A stretch of 64,000 nucleotides of DNA from Streptacidiphilus pinicola (lineage in GTDB: Bacteria; Actinomycetota; Actinomycetes; Streptomycetales; Streptomycetaceae). Shown here one piece after another: positions 8,198 to 16,790 of this stretch. Where the stretch lies: the NCBI RefSeq assembly GCF_003258295.1, contig NZ_QKYN01000020.1, positions 704-64,703 on the forward strand, written 5' to 3'. The number at the start of each line of letters is the position of its first letter. Position 1 is the first letter of the stretch. A model generated the notes under the pieces. That model made no database searches. It saw only the letters and a program-made list of their open reading frames with translations, and was not told the DNA's origin. The translations under genes and the position numbers were made by a program.

Positions 8198-9672
8198 GGA
8201 GCCTCGCTTCACTCTCACTCGCACTGCGGGACGAGCCCGTGGCCCGAGCACGGGCCCTGCTGATCGCCCGCATCGTGATCGTCCTGTACTTCGTCGAGCT
8301 GCTGGTGAACCTGACCCGGCCGAACCGCCAGCCCGGCGAGGGAGCTCTGTCGATCTTCTACAAGCCGCCGCCGGACGTCGCGAAGCTGATGAAGAATTTC
8401 TCCTTCGGGGACTCGATCAGCAAGATCATGGCCGTTCCCACGGTTGTCTTCTGGCTCGTGCTGGCAGGCATCGCGGCAGCCGTGCTGGTCCAGGTCTTCG
8501 CCGCGATCACCAAGCCCAACGACCGGCGGGCCGTCGCGCTGACCTGGTTGACCGTCGGGTGCCTGCTGCTGCCGTTCGGGCTGCTCTCCGTCGTGGTGGT
8601 CTTCGAGTTCTTCCCCGCCGCGCTCGCCTGCGTGCCCGGAACGGCATTCGTGCTGCTCCTGCTGCGCGGCTCGGTGCGCTTCGCCCGGGTTCCGCTGGGG
8701 GCGCTGCTGGCGGCGTTCGGTTGGGGAGCGCTGATCGTGTTCAGCCTCGGCCGGGTCTTCTCCAACCTCGCCTCCGCCACGATGTTCGACTACTTCAGCC
8801 CGACGGCGAGCAGCGACCCCACCCACCTCCTGGACAACATGGACCGGATGCTGATGGCGATCACCGTCCACCTGTCCCTGGTGAACACGATCGGCCTGGC
8901 GGGCGGCGTCGCCCTGCTGCTGGCGCTGTTCCGCTACCGGATCACCGACGCACTCACCGGTCTGATCCTGGGCGCCTCCATGGGACTCGGCTACGCCTTC
9001 GTGGACAGCCTGATGTACATCAAGATCTACGGGTCGCTCGGCGGAATCCTGGGGTCGACCGGGGGCTTCGAGTACTGGATCCGACAGTCCGTCGGCCTGC
9101 TCGGCGGACAGGTGACCTTCGGCGCCCTGCTCGGGGCCGGCCTCTGCCTCGCCGCCCGGGCGCAGCAGCGGCGCAGGCTGCTCGCGGTGGCAGCGCTGGT
9201 GACGGCGTTCGGCGGCGGCACGGCGGCCGAGGTCCTCTCCGGTTGGCTGGCCGGGCAGTTGCAGCACAGCAGCGGCGGCGCCGTCGACACCCTGGTGGTC
9301 TCCCCGCTGTTGTGGCTGTTGCCGCAACTCCCGTTCGTCGCGCTGGCGGTCGCGCTCCTGGTGCGCGGAATGCGGGAGCGCGGGAGCGTGCTGCGCGCGG
9401 CGCTGGCCCAGGAGGCCGAGGCGGGCCCGGCCGTCACCGCCGGGGAGACGTCCGTCCTGGGTGCGCCCGCACTGCGGCTGTGGACGCTCGTGGGCGCCTG
9501 GCGCCGACACGGCCGGGCGACGGCACTGGCGCTGTACCGCCTGCAGTCCGCGCAGTTGGAGCTGGCGGGGTCCCGCGCGCAGGAGGACCCGCCGGACACG
9601 GCGCAGGCGGAACAGGCCGTGCTGCGCGCGAACGTCATGACGTTGAAGGGGATTCGGGCGGTGACCGCATGA
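8194..9672 (+). CDS. Polytopic membrane protein, PrsW-like fold without the protease residues
   Basis: A 492-residue protein with roughly ten hydrophobic helices and a charged tail of about 100 residues. The segment ALTGLILGASMGLGYAFVDS, and RQSVGLLGGQVTFGALLGAG after it, resemble the core of PrsW/CPBP-type intramembrane proteases, whose motifs are EExxK, FxxxEN and a later histidine. Here the first reads NTIGLAG, the second FVDSLMY and the histidine position is glutamine, so if the alignment holds it is a non-catalytic relative. Its GTG overlaps the upstream stop and its own stop overlaps the next ATG. A generic multispanning protein is the alternative reading. Confidence 0.6.
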   Translation: MRSLASLSLALRDEPVARARALLIARIVIVLYFVELLVNLTRPNRQPGEGALSIFYKPPPDVAKLMKNFSFGDSISKIMAVPTVVFWLVLAGIAAAVLVQVFAAITKPNDRRAVALTWLTVGCLLLPFGLLSVVVVFEFFPAALACVPGTAFVLLLLRGSVRFARVPLGALLAAFGWGALIVFSLGRVFSNLASATMFDYFSPTASSDPTHLLDNMDRMLMAITVHLSLVNTIGLAGGVALLLALFRYRITDALTGLILGASMGLGYAFVDSLMYIKIYGSLGGILGSTGGFEYWIRQSVGLLGGQVTFGALLGAGLCLAARAQQRRRLLAVAALVTAFGGGTAAEVLSGWLAGQLQHSSGGAVDTLVVSPLLWLLPQLPFVALAVALLVRGMRERGSVLRAALAQEAEAGPAVTAGETSVLGAPALRLWTLVGAWRRHGRATALALYRLQSAQLELAGSRAQEDPPDTAQAEQAVLRANVMTLKGIRAVTA

Positions 9673-10013
9673 CGGGGTTGAGGATTGTCGGACGTCTGGC
9701 GCTGGCCGCGGCCGTCCTGGTCTGCACGAGCGTGCTGCTGCTGGCGCAGCCGGCCTCGGCCTGCCCGGTGGGCCTCGGCTACAAGCCCACGGTGAACATC
9801 AACAGCCTGATGCAGAACCAGAATCAGACGTGCTCCACCAGTACCTCGCTGGCCGGGGCGGGCACGGTCGCCGTCCTGGCACTGGGCGCGCTGGTCGCGG
9901 CGGGCTGGGGCGCGTACCGCAGGGGCGAGCGGCCCGGCCCGCATCCGGACCTGGGTAGCTACCTGGAAGCGAGCGGGGTCGTCCGCGCGGAGGCGAGGCG
10001 CGACGATGCGTAG
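9669..10013 (+). CDS. Small exported two-helix protein of unknown function
   Basis: A 114-residue protein. An N-terminal signal peptide ends in a likely AxA site (QPASA/C). A short exposed loop follows, rich in Asn and Gln with two cysteines, then a second hydrophobic helix (about 60-84) and a charged cytoplasmic tail. The cysteine at the cleavage site is not preceded by a normal lipobox. The start overlaps the stop of the PrsW-like gene (ATGA) and its end overlaps the next gene by 8 bp, so it is tightly co-translated. No family is recognised. Confidence 0.65.
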   Translation: MTGLRIVGRLALAAAVLVCTSVLLLAQPASACPVGLGYKPTVNINSLMQNQNQTCSTSTSLAGAGTVAVLALGALVAAGWGAYRRGERPGPHPDLGSYLEASGVVRAEARRDDA

Positions 10014-12207
10014 CAGCGCCGGCTCGCGGCCGCTCGCGCTGATCGCGGTGCTGCTGATGCTCGCCGCCCTGGTGGGGCTGCCGGCGACGCGGTCGGTCGC
10101 GGACACGCCGGATCCCACGATCAACAACTCGACCGTCGTGATTCCCGAAGGGATCGAGCTGACGAACCAAAAGGAGCGGAACGACTATGCCCAGAAGTTC
10201 GTCAAGGACCCACGGGGGGAAGAGCTCGTGGCCCTGACGAATGCCCTGGGGTATGACGTCGGCTCGTGGCGCAACATTCAGGTGGCGTGGTTCTCCTTCG
10301 GATGGATGGCGACCAGCCCCGATCTTCCTGTCTGGGTGCGGGACAACTACCAACGCTTCATGTACGAATTGAAGCAGGAAGTACGCTCTCCCACTACCAG
10401 GCCTGCCTGGTGGTATCCACGGAACGCCTTCATGCTCGACGGCGAGAACTACTGGCTGGACCCCCTCTTCAAAACTCTGGGGGAGCCGGCGACGGACGGT
10501 TACGGCAACGACCAGGTGCTGTCGCTGACCACCGGACTCGCCAACCACGAACACTCCGAAGACGGCATGAACGAGTGGGTGAACCGCACCCTGACCGAGG
10601 TACTCTCGCAGGTGGCCAGGAATCCGGAGCAGTCGGCGGAGATCGGGAAGGTCATCTCCACCATCAAGAGCGAGGCCGGAAGCGCCATTGCGGGCCCGCG
10701 GACGCTCTGCCTGAAATGCCAGAAGTCGGTTCCTGCGAACGGCTTCAAATTCAGGCAAGGGTACTTCTTGGGCGTGTACGAAAATCCTGACAAGCCAGAC
10801 ACCAAGAGCATCACGAGGGCGAACCTCAAGAGTCTGATCACCCCCCTGAAGAACGCGTACATTCAGAGGGTCGACAGCATCGCCGACGCGGGGATGCAGA
10901 GTCTGGACTTGACCGCCCCCTGCCCGGACGCGAACGCGAACAACCCCGGCGGCATGGACTTCGCCGCCGCCCCCGCGTCCGTGTCCGAGCCCTGCGACCC
11001 GAGCAGCAGCCCCCTGGCCAAGGCGCTCAGCACGCCCAACTACGGCGGCGTCGACCTCACCAACCTCCAGCTGCGCTACCTCTCCGACGACGGGGGCGGG
11101 GTGAAGTACGCCTTCTCCTCCCAGGCCGCTGAGAAGGGACTGACCCAGGATCCCGACGCCGCGGGCGCGGCCCTGGCGGGCAGTATGGAGGACCTGCGGA
11201 CCTGGCTGGCGCTGAGCCCGGACAAGTTCTGGGTCAACCTCAATCCGAGCGAGCCGGACCGGATCATCGACAAGGACCTGGGACAGACGGCCGCCGGCCG
11301 TGCGCTCCTGGAGGCGGACTGGCACATGAAGCAGACGGAGGGGAAGCTCCTCGACCCCAACACCTCCTTCGGCGCCGCGTACTGGCGCGCGCTCGGCGTC
11401 TCGGGGGGCCAGAGCTGCTACTCCTCGCGGATGTGGATCGTCCCGGGTGACGTGGAAGTGCGCCAGGACGGGGACTCGCTCTACGTCCTGAAGGCCACCC
11501 TCGACGTGAAGGCCAAGCCGGAGGTCGTCTCCGGGCTCGGGCAGACCTCCTGCAACCAGGATCCCCAGCAGACCGCGCGCGATGCGAAGGTCGAGCAGCA
11601 GATGGTGGTGCCGGAGATCCAGAAGCAGGTCAACACGGCGCCCGAGTACGCAGCGCTGCGCCAGGCGTTCCTGGCGCGGGTGGTGGCGCAGTGGCTCCTG
11701 GACCGGCACGCCGCCGGCCACGCCACCTCCTTCGACAAGCTGATCGGCTCCGGAGACCTCGGCCCGGCGGCGCTGCACGGCAGTTGGCGGCCGCAGCAGG
11801 TGTACGACGCCTACCTGACCTCCATCAAGAACGGGACCTTCACCTACCACCAGACCGAGCACGTCGGCAACGCGACGGTCACCTATGTGATGCGCACCGG
11901 CGGAGTCGACTTCAGCAAGCTCAACTCGACCCAGCTGAGCGGCGCAGACATGAACCGGGAGGTGCCGGGCCTGCAACAGACGATCGCGGGCTCCACGACC
12001 AGCCCCGCGACGGCCGCCGACGGCTCGATCTGGCTGGGCGACACGGCCAAGGCGCCGAGCGTCAGCGCCTGGGACCGCGCCAGCACCTACTTCCTCGGCC
12101 GCACCGGCCTCGCGGTCCTCCTGGGGGTGGCGTTGCTGGCCCTGCTGTTCTTCGTCCGCGACGGGTCGAAGCTGCGACGCAGGAGCACGCGGATTCCGTC
12201 CAGTTGA
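10006..12207 (+). CDS. Large exported protein anchored by a C-terminal membrane helix, unknown function
   Basis: A 733-residue protein with a signal peptide (about residues 1-32), an extracytoplasmic body of about 660 residues and one C-terminal transmembrane helix (about 705-724) followed by a basic stop-transfer tail. The body contains a CLKC pair, further cysteines and the block FWVNLNPSEPDRIIDKDLGQ followed by an LLEADWHMK helix, which looks like a conserved domain core. No enzyme motif is recognised. Codon use in the first third (10150-10900) is noticeably less GC-biased than in neighbouring genes. It may be the effector or surface component of this cluster. Confidence 0.7.
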   Translation: MRSSAGSRPLALIAVLLMLAALVGLPATRSVADTPDPTINNSTVVIPEGIELTNQKERNDYAQKFVKDPRGEELVALTNALGYDVGSWRNIQVAWFSFGWMATSPDLPVWVRDNYQRFMYELKQEVRSPTTRPAWWYPRNAFMLDGENYWLDPLFKTLGEPATDGYGNDQVLSLTTGLANHEHSEDGMNEWVNRTLTEVLSQVARNPEQSAEIGKVISTIKSEAGSAIAGPRTLCLKCQKSVPANGFKFRQGYFLGVYENPDKPDTKSITRANLKSLITPLKNAYIQRVDSIADAGMQSLDLTAPCPDANANNPGGMDFAAAPASVSEPCDPSSSPLAKALSTPNYGGVDLTNLQLRYLSDDGGGVKYAFSSQAAEKGLTQDPDAAGAALAGSMEDLRTWLALSPDKFWVNLNPSEPDRIIDKDLGQTAAGRALLEADWHMKQTEGKLLDPNTSFGAAYWRALGVSGGQSCYSSRMWIVPGDVEVRQDGDSLYVLKATLDVKAKPEVVSGLGQTSCNQDPQQTARDAKVEQQMVVPEIQKQVNTAPEYAALRQAFLARVVAQWLLDRHAAGHATSFDKLIGSGDLGPAALHGSWRPQQVYDAYLTSIKNGTFTYHQTEHVGNATVTYVMRTGGVDFSKLNSTQLSGADMNREVPGLQQTIAGSTTSPATAADGSIWLGDTAKAPSVSAWDRASTYFLGRTGLAVLLGVALLALLFFVRDGSKLRRRSTRIPSS

Positions 12208-12222
12208 TGATTGGAGTGTTCC

Positions 12223-12732
12223 ATGGGTGAGAAGAAGATCGACCAGGACGCCTATACGGAAGAGCTCTTTGCCGCCGCTCCCGAGATCATCATGGGTCAT
12301 CAGGCAGGTGACGGATCCGACCGCCGGATCATCCGTCGACTGGAGGACAGGTACGGACGTGTCGTCCACGCCACACTCTCGGTCATCTTCGTCCACTACA
12401 TCCGGCTCAACTGCCCTCCGCAACTGCGCGGCGGCGATGGGGTGCCGAGCTTGCCGATCATGAGCTGCGTCGGCCCTCTCCACACGAACGCGTTCCTGAG
12501 TGTCCTGGAGTTCGACGCCGGGGAGGAGCGGGAGAGGGAGCTGCACCAGGCGACCCTGTGGGCACAGCGACTGATTGCGGAGGAGTCGCTCGACCATGCG
12601 CTGAACTTCGCGAACCCGAACTCGTGGGGGAGTCAGATCAAGGACAGGTCCCGGCTCCTCGAGCTCGCCGCGATGTGCCTGTGCGTGTGCTGCATCGGAG
12701 TGAGCGAGTCGTTGGCTGCGGAGGGCCAGTAG
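12223..12732 (+). CDS. Hypothetical protein, last gene of the 7.9-12.7 kb cluster
   Basis: A 169-residue protein with no recognised domain. It has a charged N-terminal half and a hydrophobic cysteine-rich helix near the C-terminus (AAMCLCVCCIGV). ATG at 12223 follows GGAG at a suitable distance; an upstream TTG start at 12211 is less likely. It begins 15 bp after the previous stop, so it probably shares that transcript. It ends 5 bp before the end of the convergent minus-strand gene. Confidence 0.6.
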   Translation: MGEKKIDQDAYTEELFAAAPEIIMGHQAGDGSDRRIIRRLEDRYGRVVHATLSVIFVHYIRLNCPPQLRGGDGVPSLPIMSCVGPLHTNAFLSVLEFDAGEERERELHQATLWAQRLIAEESLDHALNFANPNSWGSQIKDRSRLLELAAMCLCVCCIGVSESLAAEGQ

Positions 12733-12737
12733 GCCCG

Positions 12738-13679
12738 TCAGGGTCGTTGGTACCTGGCGGCCATCGTGTGGAAGACCTGCTTCGGTTCCCAGACGTTCTC
12801 GTCGAGCACGCGCACGACTCCGTAGGAGGCGACGTCGCGGTCGCGGGGCTTGTCGTAGTTGGCGAAGGAGAACCACAGGGCGGTGTCCACGCCCTCCTCC
12901 TCGAAGACGTCGAGGAGCTCGCCGAGGTAGCGCACCTGCTCGGCCTCGTCCGGGATCGCTCCCTGGGGCGGCCGCCAGGCCATGCCCCCGAGGTCGCCCG
13001 CGCCGCGGTAGGCGCAGGTGCCGAACTCGGTGACGGCGACCGGCTTGCCGTGGGACAGGGCCTCGCGCAGGTCGGCGCGGAAGGTCGCGGCGTTCTGCGC
13101 CGAGCGGTAGGCGTCGATGCCCACCAGGTCGAACGGGGCCCAGTCCACCGGCTCCCAAGGGCCGGAGGCGTAGCTGACCCTGCCGCCGAAGCGGGCCCGG
13201 ACCGTCGACGCGGTCTGGGCGAGGAAGGCGTTGAGGCGTTCGGGGACCGGCCCGAGGGAGGTCCACCACTGCAGGTCGGCGGTGGCCATCGCGTGGAGGC
13301 GGTCGAGGTAGGTGCCGCCGGGCAGGAAGCCGTGACCGAACGCGCTGAGCTCGCAACCGGCGACGAACACCACTTCGGCGCCGCCGCGCCGCAGGGCCTC
13401 GGCGCGCTGAGCGCAGTCGGCGAAGAGCGTCAGCATCTGGCTCGGCGGCAGATCGGCGGGGAACGGCGAGAACCACACCTCGAGACCGGCCTCGGCGGCG
13501 CACCGGGCGGCGAGCTCCAGCCGCTCGGCGTCGCGGCCGGAGACGCGCACCGCGTCGCAGTGCAGGTCACCGGCAATCACGGCCATGTCTCGCCGGACCT
13601 GTTCGGGGTCGAACGTCTTCCGGGTGAGGAGCCGGCCGGGGAACGTCCCGGTGTCGTAGGTGATGCCCCGTGCGCGCAC
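12738..13679 (-). CDS. TIM-barrel glycoside-hydrolase-like protein (often annotated abortive infection protein)
   Basis: A 313-residue protein starting RARGITYDTGTFPG, a start found in actinobacterial proteins often labelled abortive infection or glycoside-hydrolase-like. Candidate catalytic glutamates lie in FVAGCELSAF and AVTEFGTCAYRG, on predicted strands 4 and 7 of a GH-A type barrel. The substrate is unknown. GTG at 13677-13679 was chosen because it lies 1 bp after the stop of the TetR gene, so the two form an operon. A role in phage defence is only a database tradition and is not supported by anything here. Confidence 0.7.
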   Translation of the reverse strand: MRARGITYDTGTFPGRLLTRKTFDPEQVRRDMAVIAGDLHCDAVRVSGRDAERLELAARCAAEAGLEVWFSPFPADLPPSQMLTLFADCAQRAEALRRGGAEVVFVAGCELSAFGHGFLPGGTYLDRLHAMATADLQWWTSLGPVPERLNAFLAQTASTVRARFGGRVSYASGPWEPVDWAPFDLVGIDAYRSAQNAATFRADLREALSHGKPVAVTEFGTCAYRGAGDLGGMAWRPPQGAIPDEAEQVRYLGELLDVFEEEGVDTALWFSFANYDKPRDRDVASYGVVRVLDENVWEPKQVFHTMAARYQRP

Positions 13680-13680
13680 G

Positions 13681-14289
13681 TTACTTGCCTTCCGCGTGGA
13701 GGAGTCCGTGTTCCAGCAGGTCGAAGGCCAGGTCGACGTCCTTGGCGAGCGCGCGACCGGCGGCCTTGGCGGAGGCGCCGCCAATAAGGCGATGGAAGTA
13801 CGTCTCCTGGACGGTGAGCAGGGAGGCGGCGATCTGGGCGGCCATCAGCGCGGCCGCGGTGGGGCCGTACTCCTCGGTCAGGACGTGCGCCAGGGCCTCG
13901 CGTTGTCGGTAGAGCAGACCGGTGGCGGCCTGCTGCAGCGCCGGGCTGTCCTGGATCACCCGCACCCGGGCGATCAGCGCGTCAAGCCCGGCCGCCGGCA
14001 TCTCCCCGGTGGCCAAGGCGTGATGGTGCGCGCGCAGCGCCTCCAGGAACGTCTGTTCGGCCGGGCGCTGGGTGACGATCCCAGCAAGATCGTCGCCGGC
14101 CACGCCGTGCAGCGCGAGCGCCTCCTTGCTGGGGAAGTAGGCGAAGAGCGTCGCCTTGGCCACCTCGGCGGCCTCCGCGATCTCGTTGACCGTCACCGCG
14201 TCGAAGCCGCGCTCGGTGAACAGTCGCAACGCCACCGCGGCGATCCGCTGCCTGGTCTGGTCCTTCTTGCGTTCGCGAAGCCCGGTCAT
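13681..14289 (-). CDS. TetR-family transcriptional regulator
   Basis: A 202-residue protein with an N-terminal helix-turn-helix (VNEIAEAAEVAKATLFAYFP, residues about 34-53) and a mainly helical ligand-binding domain. It is divergent from the NmrA-type reductase gene, and the space between them holds a near-perfect inverted repeat (14304-14333), the expected operator. It likely represses both itself, with the hydrolase gene behind it, and the reductase. The ligand is unknown. Confidence 0.9.
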   Translation of the reverse strand: MTGLRERKKDQTRQRIAAVALRLFTERGFDAVTVNEIAEAAEVAKATLFAYFPSKEALALHGVAGDDLAGIVTQRPAEQTFLEALRAHHHALATGEMPAAGLDALIARVRVIQDSPALQQAATGLLYRQREALAHVLTEEYGPTAAALMAAQIAASLLTVQETYFHRLIGGASAKAAGRALAKDVDLAFDLLEHGLLHAEGK

Positions 14290-14303
14290 ACGGCCACGAT
14301 ATC

Positions 14304-14333
14304 CATACTCAGTTCAAAAACAAACTCGGTATG
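14304..14333. promoter_or_regulatory. Operator for the divergent TetR regulator
   Basis: CATACTCAGTTC and AAACTCGGTATG are inverted arms (10 of 12 positions pair) around a 6-bp centre. The site lies 15 bp from the tetR start and about 73 bp from the reductase start. The stretch is strikingly AT-rich for this genome and probably overlaps one or both promoters. Confidence 0.65.
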
Positions 14334-14406
14334 AATAAATCGACGTGCGCGAGCCCGGCGGGCGGGGCAGAGTGACGAGCACGTGGGACACGCAGGAGGG
14401 ACGGAC

Positions 14407-15282
14407 ATGGACGAGGTCATCGCGGTCACCGGCGCGACCGGGCGGGTCGGGGGGCGGGTGGTGCGCCGACTCGTGGCGGAGGGCGCGACGGTGCGCGCGA
14501 TGGGGCGGGATGCAGGGAAGCTGGCTCAGCTGCCGGCCGCCGAGCACGCCGTGGCGTCCTACGACGACGCAGCCGCCATGCGTGCCGCGCTCGCCGGGGC
14601 GTCGACGCTGTTCCTGGTCTCCGCACACGAGGGCCCGGGGCGGGTGGGGACGCACACGACCGCCGTGGACGCCGCGCTCGCCGCCGGTGTGCGCCGGGTC
14701 GTCTACCTGTCCTACCTCGGCGCGGCGCCCCACGCCACCTTCACCTACGCGCGTGACCACTGGTACACCGAGCAGCACATCCGCGCCGCAGGCGTGCCGT
14801 TCACCTTCCTGCGTGACAGCAGCTACCAGTCCGACCTCGTCGCCATGACCGGCGACGACGGCATCCTGCGCGGCCCGGCGGGCGACGGCCGGGTCGCGGC
14901 GGTCACGCACGACGACGTCGCCGACTCCACGTCAGCGGTCCTGCTCACCGCCGGACAAGGGATCCACGACGGACTGACCTACGACCTGACCGGACCGGAG
15001 GCGCTCAGCTTCGACGAGATCGCCGCGACGATCGCCGAGGCCACGGGGCGACCCGTCGCCTACCAGCCGGAGACGCGTGCCGAGGCCTACGCCTCCCGCG
15101 CCGTCTACGGCGCGCCCGCCTGGGAGGTCGAGGGCTGGGTCAGCTCCTACGAGGCAGTGGCCTCGGGGGAGATGGACGTGGTCTCGGACGCCGTCCGAGC
15201 GCTGACCGGTCGCGCCCCGCAGGCCTTCGCGGACTTCCTGGCCGCGCACCTGGAGAGCCTGCGCCGTCTGCTGCCGAAGTAG
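14407..15282 (+). CDS. NmrA/SDR-family NAD(P)-binding reductase
   Basis: A 291-residue atypical short-chain dehydrogenase with the Rossmann motif TGATGRVG near the N-terminus. The overall pattern is that of NmrA or quinone-oxidoreductase-like proteins (LVSAHE, then VVYLSYLGAAPHATF). These proteins bind NAD(P)H and reduce quinones or act as redox sensors. ATG 14407 follows a GGAGGG ribosome site; the upstream in-frame ATG at 14383 lacks one. It is likely controlled by the adjacent TetR protein. Confidence 0.85.
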   Translation: MDEVIAVTGATGRVGGRVVRRLVAEGATVRAMGRDAGKLAQLPAAEHAVASYDDAAAMRAALAGASTLFLVSAHEGPGRVGTHTTAVDAALAAGVRRVVYLSYLGAAPHATFTYARDHWYTEQHIRAAGVPFTFLRDSSYQSDLVAMTGDDGILRGPAGDGRVAAVTHDDVADSTSAVLLTAGQGIHDGLTYDLTGPEALSFDEIAATIAEATGRPVAYQPETRAEAYASRAVYGAPAWEVEGWVSSYEAVASGEMDVVSDAVRALTGRAPQAFADFLAAHLESLRRLLPK

Positions 15283-15378
15283 CTCCGCAGGCGGGTGACG
15301 CGGCCCGGCGGAGGTTTCGGCGCGGACGGGCGGGGTGACGCTGAGAGCCCGATCACGCTCGTGGGAGGCAGGACCACT

Positions 15379-16539
15379 GTGCCCATCCTTCGGAGGCGCT
15401 CCGTCGCGATCGCCGCACTGACGGCGCTGTCCGTGGCCATGACGGCCGCCGCCGCCCCCGCGCCGGCCGGGAGTCCGGGCGGGGGACGGGGACTGCAGCG
15501 CCTGTTGGACGGCCTGGTGCACGCGAAGGGCGGGCCGCCCGGGGTGATCGTGGTGCTGCGCGGCGACGGTCGGACCGTCGTGCTGCGGGCCGGGCACGGG
15601 GCCCTGGAGGAGGAGCGGCCGCCCCGCATCGACGACCACATGCGGATCGCCAGCGTGGCGAAGGCGTTCAGCGGCGCGGTGGCGCTCCGCCTGGTCAGCC
15701 GCGGCCGGCTGGGCCTCGACGACACCCTCGCGAAGCGGCTGCCGGACCTCCCGGCCCAGTGGGGCCGGGTGACGCTGCGCCAGCTGCTGCAGCACACCAG
15801 CGGACTGCCCGACTTCAGCCGGGCGCCCGCCTTCGGGCAGATCCTGAGGCAGGACCCGCACCACCGCTTCGCCTCGCGGCGGCTGCTGCACTTCGTCGCC
15901 GACCAGCCCCTCGCCTTCGCGCCCGGCACGCGCTACGCCTACTCGAACTCCGACAACATCGCCGTCGCGCTGATGGCCGAGGCAGTGACGCACCAGCGGT
16001 ACGAGAAGCTCCTCGACGAGCTCGTCTACGACCCGCTGGAGCTCGACGCCACGAGCCTGCCGGGCGGCTTCACCCTGCCCGCGCCGTACCTCCACGGCTA
16101 CCTGGTGACGCCGAGCGGTCCGCAGGACGTCAGCACCCAGTTCGGCAACTCCGGCGTCTGGGCCTCCGGCGGCGTCGTGTCGACGCCGCGGGACCTGTCC
16201 GTCTTCATCGGCGCGTACGCGGGCGGACGCCTGGTCTCGCCGGCGGTGCGGCGGCAGCAGCTGAGCTTCGTGGACGGCGGGTCCCAGCCGCCCGGGCCGG
16301 GACGGAACGAGGCCGGGCTGGGGATCTTCCGGTACACCACCCGCTGCGGCGTGGTGTACGGGCACACCGGGAACACGGCCGGCTACACCCAGCTCGCCCT
16401 CGCGACCGCGGACGGTCGCCGGTCGATGACGTTCTCGGTGAACGCCCAGATCACGCCGGGCGGCAACGCGGCGCTGTTCGACAGGATGCGGGCGATCGAG
16501 GAGGACTTCACCTGCGCCCTGCTGCACGGGGACTCCTGA
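15379..16539 (+). CDS. Secreted serine hydrolase, class C beta-lactamase / DD-peptidase family
   Basis: A 386-residue protein with a signal peptide (about residues 1-31, arginines then an alanine-rich core). The penicillin-binding motifs are in order: SVAK (SxxK, nucleophile serine), YSN and GHTG. The spacing fits the beta-lactamase/D-alanyl-D-alanine carboxypeptidase family (AmpC/EstB-like), which acts on peptidoglycan, esters or beta-lactams; sequence alone does not separate these. GTG 15379 was chosen for the GGGAGG site 11 bases before it. The stop codon lies within a strong terminator hairpin. Confidence 0.88.
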   Translation: MPILRRRSVAIAALTALSVAMTAAAAPAPAGSPGGGRGLQRLLDGLVHAKGGPPGVIVVLRGDGRTVVLRAGHGALEEERPPRIDDHMRIASVAKAFSGAVALRLVSRGRLGLDDTLAKRLPDLPAQWGRVTLRQLLQHTSGLPDFSRAPAFGQILRQDPHHRFASRRLLHFVADQPLAFAPGTRYAYSNSDNIAVALMAEAVTHQRYEKLLDELVYDPLELDATSLPGGFTLPAPYLHGYLVTPSGPQDVSTQFGNSGVWASGGVVSTPRDLSVFIGAYAGGRLVSPAVRRQQLSFVDGGSQPPGPGRNEAGLGIFRYTTRCGVVYGHTGNTAGYTQLALATADGRRSMTFSVNAQITPGGNAALFDRMRAIEEDFTCALLHGDS

Positions 16540-16552
16540 GAACCAGGAGTCC
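16528..16552. terminator. Bidirectional terminator between the serine hydrolase and rpmJ genes
   Basis: GGGACTCCTG and CAGGAGTCCC form a perfect 10-bp stem with a 5-base loop. It overlaps the serine-hydrolase stop codon and sits 26 bp beyond the convergent rpmJ stop, so it can serve both genes. Confidence 0.85.
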
Positions 16553-16578
16553 CGGAGCGCAGCAGTGCGGGCCAGGAC

Positions 16579-16701
16579 TCAGCCCTGGCGGGCCTTGACC
16601 CGCGGGTCGCGGCGGTTGATCACGAACACGCGGCCGCGGCGCCGCACGATCTGCGAGCCGGGCTGCTTCTTCAATGAACGCAGTGAGTTGCGCACCTTCA
16701 T
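16579..16701 (-). CDS. rpmJ: 50S ribosomal protein L36, cysteine-free (C-minus) paralogue
   Basis: Forty residues beginning [19 protein letters not shown] and ending DPRVKARQG, the type-B bacterial L36. The zinc-binding cysteines and histidine of the standard L36 are absent, so this copy can replace the zinc form when zinc is scarce. A GAAAGGGG ribosome site precedes the ATG. Such paralogues are often under Zur control in actinobacteria, but no Zur box is visible in the 89 bp upstream. Confidence 0.95.
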   Translation of the reverse strand: MKVRNSLRSLKKQPGSQIVRRRGRVFVINRRDPRVKARQG

Positions 16702-16790
16702 GGGGTGTCCCCTTTCGTGCCGAGGGCCCGGCGACGTGCCCGAGCCTCATGCACCCGTCAACGTCGTCGGCGGGCCGGGCATTCCCGCGC

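Noticed and set aside
9799-13503. A very long minus-strand open frame across the envelope cluster and the hydrolase gene
   Set aside because: Composition is Arg/Ala/Gly/Pro-rich with no motif. Both strands already carry better supported genes there.
12738-13679. Phage-defence function from the abortive infection label
   Set aside because: The sequence shows a TIM-barrel hydrolase pattern and no defence neighbours; the label is only a habit of annotation.
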